Origin: Bog-756 sp043784065
GTDB lineage: Bacteria > Actinomycetota > Acidimicrobiia > Acidimicrobiales > RAAP-2
Reading direction: 5' to 3'
NCBI GenBank assembly: GCA_043784065.1
Contig: JAYVYR010000182.1
Location: 1-5,536, forward strand
Length of the DNA stretch: 5,536 bases
This document shows, piece by piece, positions 1 through 5,532 of the stretch; position 1 is the stretch's first letter, and each line of letters begins with the position of its first letter. The notes under the pieces were generated by a model. The model had not been told where the DNA came from. It worked only from the letters and a program-made list of their open reading frames with translations, and ran no database searches. The translations under genes were made by a program, and so were the position numbers.

Positions 1-1
1 C

Positions 2-2086
2 ATCAACTCGGCTTCCGCCGCCTTGATGCTTTCCGGTATTCCCTTCGAGGGTCCGATCGGTGCCGTCCGGGTGGCTTACTCCACCGACGGTCAGTGGAGT
101 CAGCACCCGACCTTCCAAGAGGGCGAGGAGTCGACGTTCGAACTCGTGGTGGCCGGCCGTGCGTTAGACGAGACAGCCGACGCCGAAATTGCCATCATGA
201 TGGTCGAGGCAGGCGGCTCCGAGCGCTCGTTCCAGTACTACGAGGATGGAGCACCCCAGGTCACCGAAGAGGTCCTGGCGTCCGGGCTCGAAGCGGCCAA
301 GACGTGGATCCGCGAGTCGATCGTGCTCCAGCGTGAGCTCGTTGCCGGCTACATTGCCGATCGCGGCCCGATCGAGGCCATCGAGTACAAGACGCTCGCC
401 GACTACGGCGAAGACGTGTTCGCCCGGGTGGAGGCAGTGGGAAGCGTCGGCCTGGCCGCCGCCAACATCTTGACCCCCAAGGCTGAGCGCAACGCCGGCC
501 TGGCCGAGGTGACCGAGTCGATCGTCTCCCAGCTGTCCGAGGAGTTCGATGGCCGCGGGGGCGAGATCAAGGCCGCCGTGCGCGGCTTGACCAAGAAGTT
601 GGTGCGCAAGCGGATTGTCGAGGAGGGCCTCCGCATCGACGGTCGCACCACTGCTGAAATCCGCCCGCTGTCCGCCGAAGTCGACCTCTTCCCGACGGCC
701 CACGGTTCGGCCCTGTTCCAGCGGGGCGAGACCCAGGTGCTGAACGTGACGACGCTGGGCATGCCCCGCATGAACCAGATGCTCGACACGATCACACCCG
801 TCGAGTTCAAGCGGTACATGCACCATTACAATTTCCCGCCCTTCTCCACCGGCGAGACCGGCTTCATGCGGGGCCCGAAGCGCCGCGAGATCGGTCACGG
901 CCTTCTGGCTGAGCGGGCCCTCCTGCCGGTTGTCCCGTACGAAGAGGACTTCCCCTACACCTTCCGCCTGGTATCCGATGTCCTGTCGTCCAACGGCTCG
1001 ACGTCGATGGCATCGGTCTGCGGCTCGAGCCTGTCGCTGATGGCTGCCGGCGTGCCTCTCAAGGCTCCGGTTGCTGGTATCGCCATGGGCCTCGTCTACG
1101 AGGGCGGCACCTACGTCACCCTGACCGACATCCTCGGAGCGGAAGATGCCTTCGGCGATATGGACTTCAAGGTGGCCGGCACCCGCGATGTCGTGACGGC
1201 GCTGCAGCTCGACACCAAGATCGACGGGCTGCCCCTCGACGTCCTGACCAAGGCCCTCATGCAGGCCAAGGACGCCCGCTTGGCCATACTCGACGTCATG
1301 GCCGAAGCCATTGCCGAGCCCCGCAGCGAGGTGGCTGCGTCCGCGCCGAAGATCATCTCCTTCGAGATCCCGATGGATAAGATCGGCGAGGTCATCGGGC
1401 CCAAGGGCAAGGTCATCAACGCCCTGCAGCAGGAAACCGGCGCCGACATTGCCGTCGATGACGACGGCATGGTCGGGACGGTCACTATTGGTGCCAAGGA
1501 CGGCAACGCAGTGGAGGAAGCTCGTCGTCGCATCTCAACGATCCTCGACCCGCCGCTGGCCGAAGTCGGTGCCACGTACCCGGGCAAGGTCGTGAACATC
1601 ACCAAGTTCGGTGCCTTCGTGAACATCCTCCCCGGTCGTGACGGCCTGTTGCACATCTCCAAGATGGGCCAGGGCAAGCGGATCGAGCGCGTCGAGGATG
1701 TCTTTGAGCTCGGCCAGCCGGTCGAAGTTAGGGTGGACGACATCGATCCGCAGGGCAAGGTATCGCTTTCGCTGGCCGGCGAGGCCCTTGCCTCCACCGG
1801 TGGCGGTAGCGGCGGCGGCGGCGGCGGCGGCGGTCGTGCCCCCCGTGGTGAAAGCTCGCCCCGCTCGGAGGGCTCGCCGCGAGGTGATCACGCCGACCCG
1901 GGTGCCGACGATGACCGTGGCTCACGTCGCCAGGCCCCCAGTGCACCTGCCGGTGCCGCCTCCTTCGAGGACTCCTTCCAGGAAGAGCTCGTCCAGGAGT
2001 TTGGGGACCTCGGTCCCGCTGCCGCCGAGTCGACGGACCGTCCGAGTGGCGGCGGAGGCGGCCGGGGCGGTCGCCGCCGCCGTTGA
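2..2086 (+). CDS. pnp: Polyribonucleotide nucleotidyltransferase (PNPase), 5' partial
   Basis: PNPase is a phosphorolytic 3'-5' exoribonuclease that releases nucleoside diphosphates from RNA; it acts in the cytoplasm as a trimer. The reading frame is open to the left edge, and its first residues (INSASAALMLSGIPF) match the family at about E. coli residue 132. The ttg/atg at 23-28 is therefore internal, and about 130 codons are missing. Of the 694 residues visible, 1-85 are the rest of the first RNase PH core and ~86-200 the helical linker. The second RNase PH core starts at RIDGR (211-215), with phosphate-site arginines 294-295 in PKRREIGHG, NGSTSMAS at 331-338, and catalytic D382, D388 and K390 (E. 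coli D486, D492, K494). The KH domain (~452-515) has its GPKG loop at 466-469, and the S1 domain spans ~523-592. A disordered tail follows (593-694): a glycine run, a charged stretch, FEDSFQEELVQEFGDLG at 655-671, and a Gly/Arg-rich end RRRR. All visible catalytic residues are intact. Family identity is certain. Confidence 0.97.
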   Translation: MNSASAALMLSGIPFEGPIGAVRVAYSTDGQWSQHPTFQEGEESTFELVVAGRALDETADAEIAIMMVEAGGSERSFQYYEDGAPQVTEEVLASGLEAAKTWIRESIVLQRELVAGYIADRGPIEAIEYKTLADYGEDVFARVEAVGSVGLAAANILTPKAERNAGLAEVTESIVSQLSEEFDGRGGEIKAAVRGLTKKLVRKRIVEEGLRIDGRTTAEIRPLSAEVDLFPTAHGSALFQRGETQVLNVTTLGMPRMNQMLDTITPVEFKRYMHHYNFPPFSTGETGFMRGPKRREIGHGLLAERALLPVVPYEEDFPYTFRLVSDVLSSNGSTSMASVCGSSLSLMAAGVPLKAPVAGIAMGLVYEGGTYVTLTDILGAEDAFGDMDFKVAGTRDVVTALQLDTKIDGLPLDVLTKALMQAKDARLAILDVMAEAIAEPRSEVAASAPKIISFEIPMDKIGEVIGPKGKVINALQQETGADIAVDDDGMVGTVTIGAKDGNAVEEARRRISTILDPPLAEVGATYPGKVVNITKFGAFVNILPGRDGLLHISKMGQGKRIERVEDVFELGQPVEVRVDDIDPQGKVSLSLAGEALASTGGGSGGGGGGGGRAPRGESSPRSEGSPRGDHADPGADDDRGSRRQAPSAPAGAASFEDSFQEELVQEFGDLGPAAAESTDRPSGGGGGRGGRRRR
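1811..1834 (+). repeat. GGC trinucleotide run encoding eight glycines in the PNPase tail
   Basis: Seven consecutive GGC codons (1811-1831) followed by GGT encode glycines 604-611, just after the S1 domain. The run starts the low-complexity C-terminal tail. Since the unit is three bases, gain or loss by slippage would change linker length without shifting the frame. That consequence is inference; only the repeat itself is seen. Confidence 0.85.
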
Positions 2087-2092
2087 GCACGA

Positions 2093-2139
2093 GCGCCCGT
2101 CGTGGGTCTGCCCAGGTGGCCGGCCCACGACGCGGGCGC
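2093..2139 (+). terminator. Strong hairpin just after pnp (terminator, attenuator or 3'-end stabiliser)
   Basis: The left arm GCGCCCGTCGTGGG (2093-2106) pairs with CCCACGAC (2124-2131) and GGGCGC (2134-2139). This gives 14 G/C-rich base pairs with one 2-base bulge (GC, 2132-2133) and a 17-base loop. It begins 6 bases after the pnp stop codon. No T-tract follows, so it is not a classical intrinsic terminator. In actinobacteria such a stem may terminate weakly, partly attenuate read-through into pepR, or block 3' exonucleases. The stem is seen; its role is inferred. Confidence 0.6.
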
Positions 2140-2149
2140 GCTGCTGGCC

Positions 2150-2164
2150 TGACGTCTGACGTCA
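2150..2164. promoter_or_regulatory. Tandem TGACGTC repeat ending in a TGACGTCA palindrome
   Basis: TGACGTC occurs twice back to back (2150-2156 and 2157-2163). With the following A, the second copy forms the perfect 8-base palindrome TGACGTCA. It lies 3 bases before the pepR ribosome binding site, where a bound protein or RNA fold could affect transcription or translation of pepR. No protein is known from this sequence to bind it, and it could be chance. Confidence 0.3.
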
Positions 2165-2167
2165 TGC

Positions 2168-2174
2168 AGGAGGT
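2168..2174 (+). promoter_or_regulatory. Ribosome binding site of pepR
   Basis: AGGAGGT is a near-perfect match to the anti-Shine-Dalgarno, 8 bases before the GTG at 2183. It fixes the pepR start on that GTG. It is the strongest ribosome binding site in the window ahead of a complete gene. Confidence 0.9.
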
Positions 2175-2182
2175 GTGACCTC

Positions 2183-3442
2183 GTGACGATCCTCACCGCC
2201 CGGACGTCGTCCGGCCTCACCGTCGTCACCGAGGCCATGACCGAGGCTCGCTCGGTGTGCATCGGGTTCTGGGTCGGTACCGGCTCGCGCGACGAGTCGC
2301 CCGATCTGGCCGGCTCAAGTCACTTCCTCGAGCATCTGTTGTTCAAGGGGACCGAAGAGCGTTCCGCCGCGTCCATCGCAGAGGCCGTGGATGAGGTGGG
2401 AGGCGACTTCAACGCCTTCACCACCAAGGAGTACACCTCCTTCTACATCCGACTGCTGGCCGAGGACATCGACCTCGGCCTCGACATACTGTCGGACATC
2501 ATGTGGCGACCCGCGCTGCGGGCCTCGGACCTCGACGCCGAGCGCCAAGTCATCCTCGACGAAATCCTCATGCATGCCGACGAGCCGGCCGATGAGGCGG
2601 CGGAGCTGAGTTCGGCCACTCTGTTTCCGGGCCACCCGCTGGGTCGTGAGGTGCTGGGCACCGTGGCGTCGGTATCGGATATGACCGCGGAGCGGATCCG
2701 AGACTTCTTCGACGAGCACTATCTGCCCGGCAACATGGTCGTAGCCGTGGCCGGTCACCTCGATCACGAGGCCGTGGTGGCCGGACTCGACCAGCGCTCC
2801 GGCGTCGGCAGGGGAGGGGAGACGCCCGGTCGGGTGGCTCCTGACGGCCAGGTCACGCCCCTGGCCGTGACCCGCCGATCCACCGAACAAGCCCACGTGG
2901 TGCTGGCGGCCCGGTCCGTCGAACGCAGCCACCCGAGCCGTTACGCCCTTGCCGTGCTCAACCATGTGCTGGGGGGAGGACTCTCCAGTCGCTTGTTCCA
3001 GGAGATTCGGGAACGCCGGGGTCTGGCCTATTCGGTGTGGTCCGAGCGGGTCGCCTATCTCGACGCCGGATTCCTCAGCGTCGGGCTGGGCACTGGCCCC
3101 GAACATGTGGCCGAGGTGCTGGACATCGTCACTGACGAGCTCAGTCGGCTCGGTGCCGAGGGGGTGACCGAGCGGGAGCTGACCATCGCGAAGGGCAACC
3201 TCCGGGCCGAAACCCTCCTGGCCTGCGAAGACTCGGGGGCCCGTATGAGCCGGATCGGAGCCGGCATCCTCCTGCACGGCGAGGTACTCAGTGTCGACGA
3301 GGTGCTGGTCCGGGTGGATGCCCTGACGCTCGAAGATGTGCACGAAGCAGCCCGGGTTCTCGTGACCGCGCCGCGCACGCTGTCGGTGGTGGGGACATTC
3401 GACGAATCGGACTTCGACGCGTTGGCGCTCGGTCTGGGGTAA
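2183..3442 (+). CDS. pepR: M16B family zinc metallopeptidase (PepR-like)
   Basis: This is a 419-residue cytosolic-type peptidase of the M16 (pitrilysin/mitochondrial processing peptidase) family, about the usual length for bacterial single-chain M16B proteins. The GTG start is fixed by AGGAGGT 8 bases upstream. The inverted zinc motif HFLEH is at residues 47-51, with H47 and H51 as zinc ligands and E50 as catalytic base. The third ligand is probably E127 in ERQVILDEI. The second half carries the family's other landmark, GGGLSSRLFQEIRERRG (264-280) followed by LAYSV, whose Arg and Tyr help bind substrate in homologues. Both halves are complete, so it is probably active. There is no signal peptide or membrane segment. 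The gene sits next to pnp, as gpsI-pepR do in Mycobacterium tuberculosis and as in Streptomyces. Its physiological substrate is not clear from sequence. The symbol rests on family and position. Confidence 0.93.
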   Translation: MTILTARTSSGLTVVTEAMTEARSVCIGFWVGTGSRDESPDLAGSSHFLEHLLFKGTEERSAASIAEAVDEVGGDFNAFTTKEYTSFYIRLLAEDIDLGLDILSDIMWRPALRASDLDAERQVILDEILMHADEPADEAAELSSATLFPGHPLGREVLGTVASVSDMTAERIRDFFDEHYLPGNMVVAVAGHLDHEAVVAGLDQRSGVGRGGETPGRVAPDGQVTPLAVTRRSTEQAHVVLAARSVERSHPSRYALAVLNHVLGGGLSSRLFQEIRERRGLAYSVWSERVAYLDAGFLSVGLGTGPEHVAEVLDIVTDELSRLGAEGVTERELTIAKGNLRAETLLACEDSGARMSRIGAGILLHGEVLSVDEVLVRVDALTLEDVHEAARVLVTAPRTLSVVGTFDESDFDALALGLG

Positions 3443-3452
3443 GCGATGAGTT

Positions 3453-3471
3453 CGTCACGGCCCCGGTGACG
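3453..3471 (+). terminator. Short hairpin after pepR
   Basis: CGTCAC (3453-3458) pairs perfectly with GTGACG (3466-3471) around the 7-base loop GGCCCCG, starting 10 bases after the pepR stop codon. No T-tract follows. It may be a weak terminator, or a binding site, since it lies 9 bases before the -10-like box of the next gene. Only the inverted repeat is certain. Confidence 0.35.
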
Positions 3472-3480
3472 GTGCTGCCG

Positions 3481-3486
3481 TAGCCT
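3481..3486 (+). promoter_or_regulatory. -10 box of a probable leaderless promoter for the membrane protein gene
   Basis: TAGCCT fits the actinobacterial -10 pattern TANNNT and is followed by exactly 6 bases before ATG at 3493. The predicted transcription start is thus the A of the start codon, making a leaderless mRNA. No Shine-Dalgarno precedes that ATG, which agrees. No good -35 is visible at the usual distance, which is common for actinobacterial housekeeping promoters. Confidence 0.5.
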
Positions 3487-3492
3487 GGGCCG

Positions 3493-3951
3493 ATGATGCG
3501 CACCGCAAAAATGGGGGCAATCGACGATTCGGTGTGGACCGAAGGGGGCAGGCCGGTTGCGAGGACTCCCCGCCAGCGACGGCCTCGCGCCGTGGCGACC
3601 GTACTGGTCACACTGGTAGGTCTGGGCATCGTCTACGTGCCAGTCGCGATGGCGCTCAGTCGTTGGGAGTTCGGCACCACCGCGTTCTGGAAGTCCCCTG
3701 TCCGGATCGACTATTGCGGCCGTCGCTACAACCAAGACTCGAGCACCGTACCGGGCACGCCGGCAAGCCTCATGGCGCCGTACACGGCCCCCCGGGTGCA
3801 GTGGAAGGAGGTAGAGCTCACCTTCTCGCTCCAGCCCATCTACGCCGACGAGCTAACCAGCCATCCACACTCAGCTGTCTGTGCCTTTTTGCTGTTTGTT
3901 CCGGCGGGCAACCAACGATGGTGGACCTACAGGTTGAGCGGAGGGCCGTGA
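3493..3951 (+). CDS. Uncharacterised single-pass membrane protein
   Basis: I do not recognise a family for this 152-residue protein. A polar, Arg-rich N-terminus (PRQRRPR at 26-32) is followed by one hydrophobic segment at about 33-55 and a C-terminal portion of ~97 residues. By the positive-inside rule that portion should face outward, as in a type II signal anchor. It is rich in aromatic residues and has two cysteines, C75 in DYCGRRY and C130 in SAVCAFLLF, which could form a disulfide if exported. The ATG at 3493 was chosen because TAGCCT 6 bases upstream suggests a leaderless start; ATG 3496, ATG 3511 and GTG 3532 are alternatives, none with a clear ribosome binding site. The codons mostly end in G or C, and the frame has coherent topology, so I believe it is real. 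It separates pepR from dapB, which are close neighbours in Streptomyces. No function is proposed. Confidence 0.7.
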   Translation: MMRTAKMGAIDDSVWTEGGRPVARTPRQRRPRAVATVLVTLVGLGIVYVPVAMALSRWEFGTTAFWKSPVRIDYCGRRYNQDSSTVPGTPASLMAPYTAPRVQWKEVELTFSLQPIYADELTSHPHSAVCAFLLFVPAGNQRWWTYRLSGGP

Positions 3952-4002
3952 GTTCCGGTCGGTCCGGGGGTGGGGGAGCACGGGGGCGACGGGCGCCTTG
4001 GC

Positions 4003-4008
4003 TAGGGT
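4003..4008 (+). promoter_or_regulatory. -10 box of a probable leaderless or very short-leader promoter for dapB
   Basis: TAGGGT matches TANNNT and ends 7 bases before the dapB ATG at 4016, so transcription would begin at or one base before the start codon. The overlapping GGTGA (4006-4010, 5 bases before the ATG) could instead serve as a weak ribosome binding site on a longer transcript from upstream. The two readings are not exclusive. Confidence 0.5.
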
Positions 4009-4015
4009 GACCGGC

Positions 4016-4852
4016 ATGCGAGTCGGGGTGGTCGGTGCTGGTGGACGGATGGGGCGAGAGGTATGCCGCACCGTGCTGCATCAACCGGGATTGGAGTTGG
4101 TTGCGGCCGTCGACCCCGGGTACTCCGGGACGGCTGTGGCTGAGTTGGTCGGTCAGTCGGGAGGCCCGTCAAGCGGCCCATCAGGAGGGATCACGGTGAC
4201 CGATGACCTTGGGTTGCTGGCAGATTCGGGAGTCGACGTGGCGGTGGACTTCACCCATCTCGATACCTCCAGGGCCGTCCTTGAACTATGCGCGGGGGAG
4301 GGGATCCACGCCGTGGTCGGAACCACCGGGTTTACCGAGGCCGACCTCGACGAGCTGGCCGAGCTGTTCGCCCCGGGAACGGGTGCCGGATCCAATTGCG
4401 TGGTGGCCGCCAACTTCGCCATCGGCGCCGTACTGATGATGCGGTTCGCGGCGTTGGCCGCCCCGTGGTTCGACGGAGCCGAAATCATCGAACTCCATCA
4501 CGAGGCCAAGAGGGACGCACCGTCGGGTACGTCGCTGCGCACTGCCGAGGGGATGGTCGCAGCACGGTCGGCTGCGGGCAAGGATGGGTTCCCGCCTGAC
4601 GCCACCTCGACCGTCGTGGTGGCGGGTGCCCGCGGCGGGGCGGGTCCCGGAGGCATCCGGATGCACTCGGTACGGCTCCCCGGACTAGTTGCTCATCAGG
4701 AAGTCCTCCTCGGCTCCGATGGCCAGGGTCTGACGATCCGCCACGACTCCTACGATCGTGCCTCGTTCATGGACGGGGTCCTCCTGGCTGTCAGGTCGGT
4801 GGCGTCTCGCCCAGGACTCACCCTCGGCATCGAGCCCCTGCTGGGGATCTGA
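4016..4852 (+). CDS. dapB: 4-hydroxy-tetrahydrodipicolinate reductase
   Basis: DapB reduces 4-hydroxy-tetrahydrodipicolinate to tetrahydrodipicolinate with NAD(P)H in the cytoplasm, on the pathway to diaminopimelate for peptidoglycan and to lysine. The N-terminal Rossmann fold opens with MRVGVVGAGGRMG (1-13), which fixes the start at ATG 4016 rather than the in-frame ttg at 3998. D33 ends the second strand, where an acidic residue usually allows NADH use. GTTGF lies at 102-106 and NFAIGA at 133-138. The catalytic/substrate signature ELHHEAKRDAPSGTS (159-173) has H161, H162 and K165 intact. The C-terminal VAHQEVL and IRHDSYDR segments are like the mycobacterial enzyme. At 278 residues it is longer than the ~245 of M. 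tuberculosis, partly through a Gly/Ser/Pro-rich loop at ~46-59. tetR follows after 7 bases. The call is firm. Confidence 0.97.
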   Translation: MRVGVVGAGGRMGREVCRTVLHQPGLELVAAVDPGYSGTAVAELVGQSGGPSSGPSGGITVTDDLGLLADSGVDVAVDFTHLDTSRAVLELCAGEGIHAVVGTTGFTEADLDELAELFAPGTGAGSNCVVAANFAIGAVLMMRFAALAAPWFDGAEIIELHHEAKRDAPSGTSLRTAEGMVAARSAAGKDGFPPDATSTVVVAGARGGAGPGGIRMHSVRLPGLVAHQEVLLGSDGQGLTIRHDSYDRASFMDGVLLAVRSVASRPGLTLGIEPLLGI

Positions 4853-4858
4853 GTCCCC
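4843..4858 (+). other. Small inverted repeat across the dapB stop codon
   Basis: GGGGA (4843-4847) can pair with TCCCC (4854-4858) around a 6-base loop that contains the dapB TGA. It ends 1 base before the tetR GTG. CCCC at 4835-4838 could pair instead with the same GGGG. The stem is short and could matter for translational coupling, or be incidental. Confidence 0.3.
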
Positions 4859-4859
4859 G

Positions 4860-5438
4860 GTGGTCGAGAACCTACGCCAGCGGATCGTCGAGGCCGCCTA
4901 CGCCTGTGTGGCTCGCCGGGGCATGGCCAAGACCACTGTCGAGGATGTGGCCCGTGAGGCAGGGTTGTCCCGGGCCACCGTGTACCGCGCCTTCCCCGGC
5001 GGCCGCGACGAGATGATCGACGCCACGGTGTCGTGGGCCGTCTTCGATTTCTTCGCCAAGCTCTACGACCGCATTCAGGGCGCGGCCAGCCTCGAAGAGA
5101 TGATGGAGCGGGGCATCATGTTCGCCTATCGCTCAATCCTCGACCATGAGGTACTTCAGCGTGTCATGCAGACCGAACCCGACAAGCTGCTGCCGACGTT
5201 GACAGTGGAGAGTAATCGCATTCGCGAGGGAATCGCCGATGTGCTGGCCCCGTACTTGGTCGACCGGGGTTTGGCCGCCGGCGTCGACTTGGGGGACGCA
5301 GCTGACTTCCTGGCCCGCATGGTCCTGTCCTACATGTCGGCACCGGGACGATGGGACCTCGAGGATCCGGAGCAGGTGGCGCGCCTCGTCCGCTTTGAAC
5401 TGCTGGCCGGCGTGGTGGTGCCAGGGGTGTCCCGCTGA
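4860..5438 (+). CDS. TetR-family transcriptional regulator
   Basis: This 192-residue protein has the usual TetR length and plan: an N-terminal DNA-binding domain and an all-helical ligand/dimer domain. Helix 1 is LRQRIVEAAYACVARRG (5-21). The helix-turn-helix is TTVEDVAREAGLSRATVYRAF (25-45), with the typical recognition helix SRATVYRAF and then GGRDEMIDA. The rest (~60-192) is variable ligand-binding sequence, and the ligand cannot be read from it. GTG 4860 was chosen because it places the protein start four residues before helix 1; in-frame starts further up would run deep into dapB. No strong ribosome binding site precedes it (only GGGGA about 12 bases away), and the 7-base gap from dapB suggests translation coupled to dapB. 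There is no functional link to lysine synthesis in the sequence. A likely target is the promoter just downstream at 5476-5505. Confidence 0.92.
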   Translation: MVENLRQRIVEAAYACVARRGMAKTTVEDVAREAGLSRATVYRAFPGGRDEMIDATVSWAVFDFFAKLYDRIQGAASLEEMMERGIMFAYRSILDHEVLQRVMQTEPDKLLPTLTVESNRIREGIADVLAPYLVDRGLAAGVDLGDAADFLARMVLSYMSAPGRWDLEDPEQVARLVRFELLAGVVVPGVSR

Positions 5439-5452
5439 TCGTCAAGTGACGA
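5439..5452. promoter_or_regulatory. Inverted repeat immediately after tetR
   Basis: TCGTCA (5439-5444) and TGACGA (5447-5452) are perfect inverted arms around AG, starting on the base after the tetR stop codon. As RNA it would form only a 4-base-pair hairpin with a usable loop, too weak for a terminator, so a protein site is at least as likely. No binding protein is identified. Confidence 0.35.
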
Positions 5453-5466
5453 CTGTTGCCGGGGAT

Positions 5467-5481
5467 TGTCGATGATTGACA
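5467..5481. promoter_or_regulatory. Candidate operator palindrome over the -35 box
   Basis: TGTCGATGATTGACA is an imperfect palindrome: 12 of the 14 non-central positions match their reverse complement (TGTC/GACA arms plus the inner AT/AT). Its length suits a TetR-family dimer. It covers the -35 box of the promoter at 5476-5505, where binding would repress, and lies 28 bases after the tetR gene. Assignment to this TetR protein is inference. Confidence 0.4.
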
Positions 5482-5505
5482 GTGAAACAAACGTTGACCT
5501 ACTGT
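5476..5505 (+). promoter_or_regulatory. Promoter for the gene beyond the right edge
   Basis: TTGACA (5476-5481), a perfect -35 consensus, is followed after 18 bases by TACTGT (5500-5505), which fits TANNNT. Transcription would start near 5512. The AT-richer composition of 5475-5505 stands out from the rest of the window. The + strand orientation agrees with the ribosome binding site further on. Confidence 0.7.
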
Positions 5506-5525
5506 TCCAGCGGTGACACCGTCGC

Positions 5526-5532
5526 AGGGGGG
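5526..5532 (+). promoter_or_regulatory. Ribosome binding site of the next gene
   Basis: AGGGGGG (5526-5532) is purine-rich and lies 4 bases from the window end with no start codon yet. A start would be expected roughly 2-8 bases past the edge. With the promoter at 5476-5505 this implies a leader of about 25-35 bases. Confidence 0.5.

Noticed and set aside
23..28. Start of pnp at TTG 23 or ATG 26
   Set aside because: The frame is open to the left edge and the residues before it (INSASAA) match the conserved PNPase core, so the gene begins upstream of the window.
164..898. 244-codon minus-strand frame inside pnp
   Set aside because: Antisense to invariant PNPase core sequence, with no start signals of its own.
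2315..3343. 342-codon open frame on the minus strand inside pepR
   Set aside because: It lies wholly opposite a well-conserved M16 peptidase; long antisense frames are usual in GC-rich genes, and the translation resembles no family.
3055..3735. 226-codon minus-strand frame across the pepR end and the membrane protein gene
   Set aside because: Low-complexity Arg/Ser/Thr/Pro-rich translation typical of an antisense shadow, crossing two + strand genes.
3534..4010. Alternative + frame overlapping the membrane protein gene
   Set aside because: Arg/Gly/Pro-rich translation without membrane topology; the 3493 frame has coherent topology and a promoter at its start.
3998..4015. Longer dapB from the in-frame TTG at 3998
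   Set aside because: DapB proteins begin directly with the MRVGVVGAGGRMG-type cofactor loop, and the extra six codons overlap the -10-like box.
4758..4859. Longer TetR protein starting inside dapB
   Set aside because: The added 34 residues are the dapB coding sequence read in another frame and have no TetR character; GTG 4860 gives a standard N-terminus.
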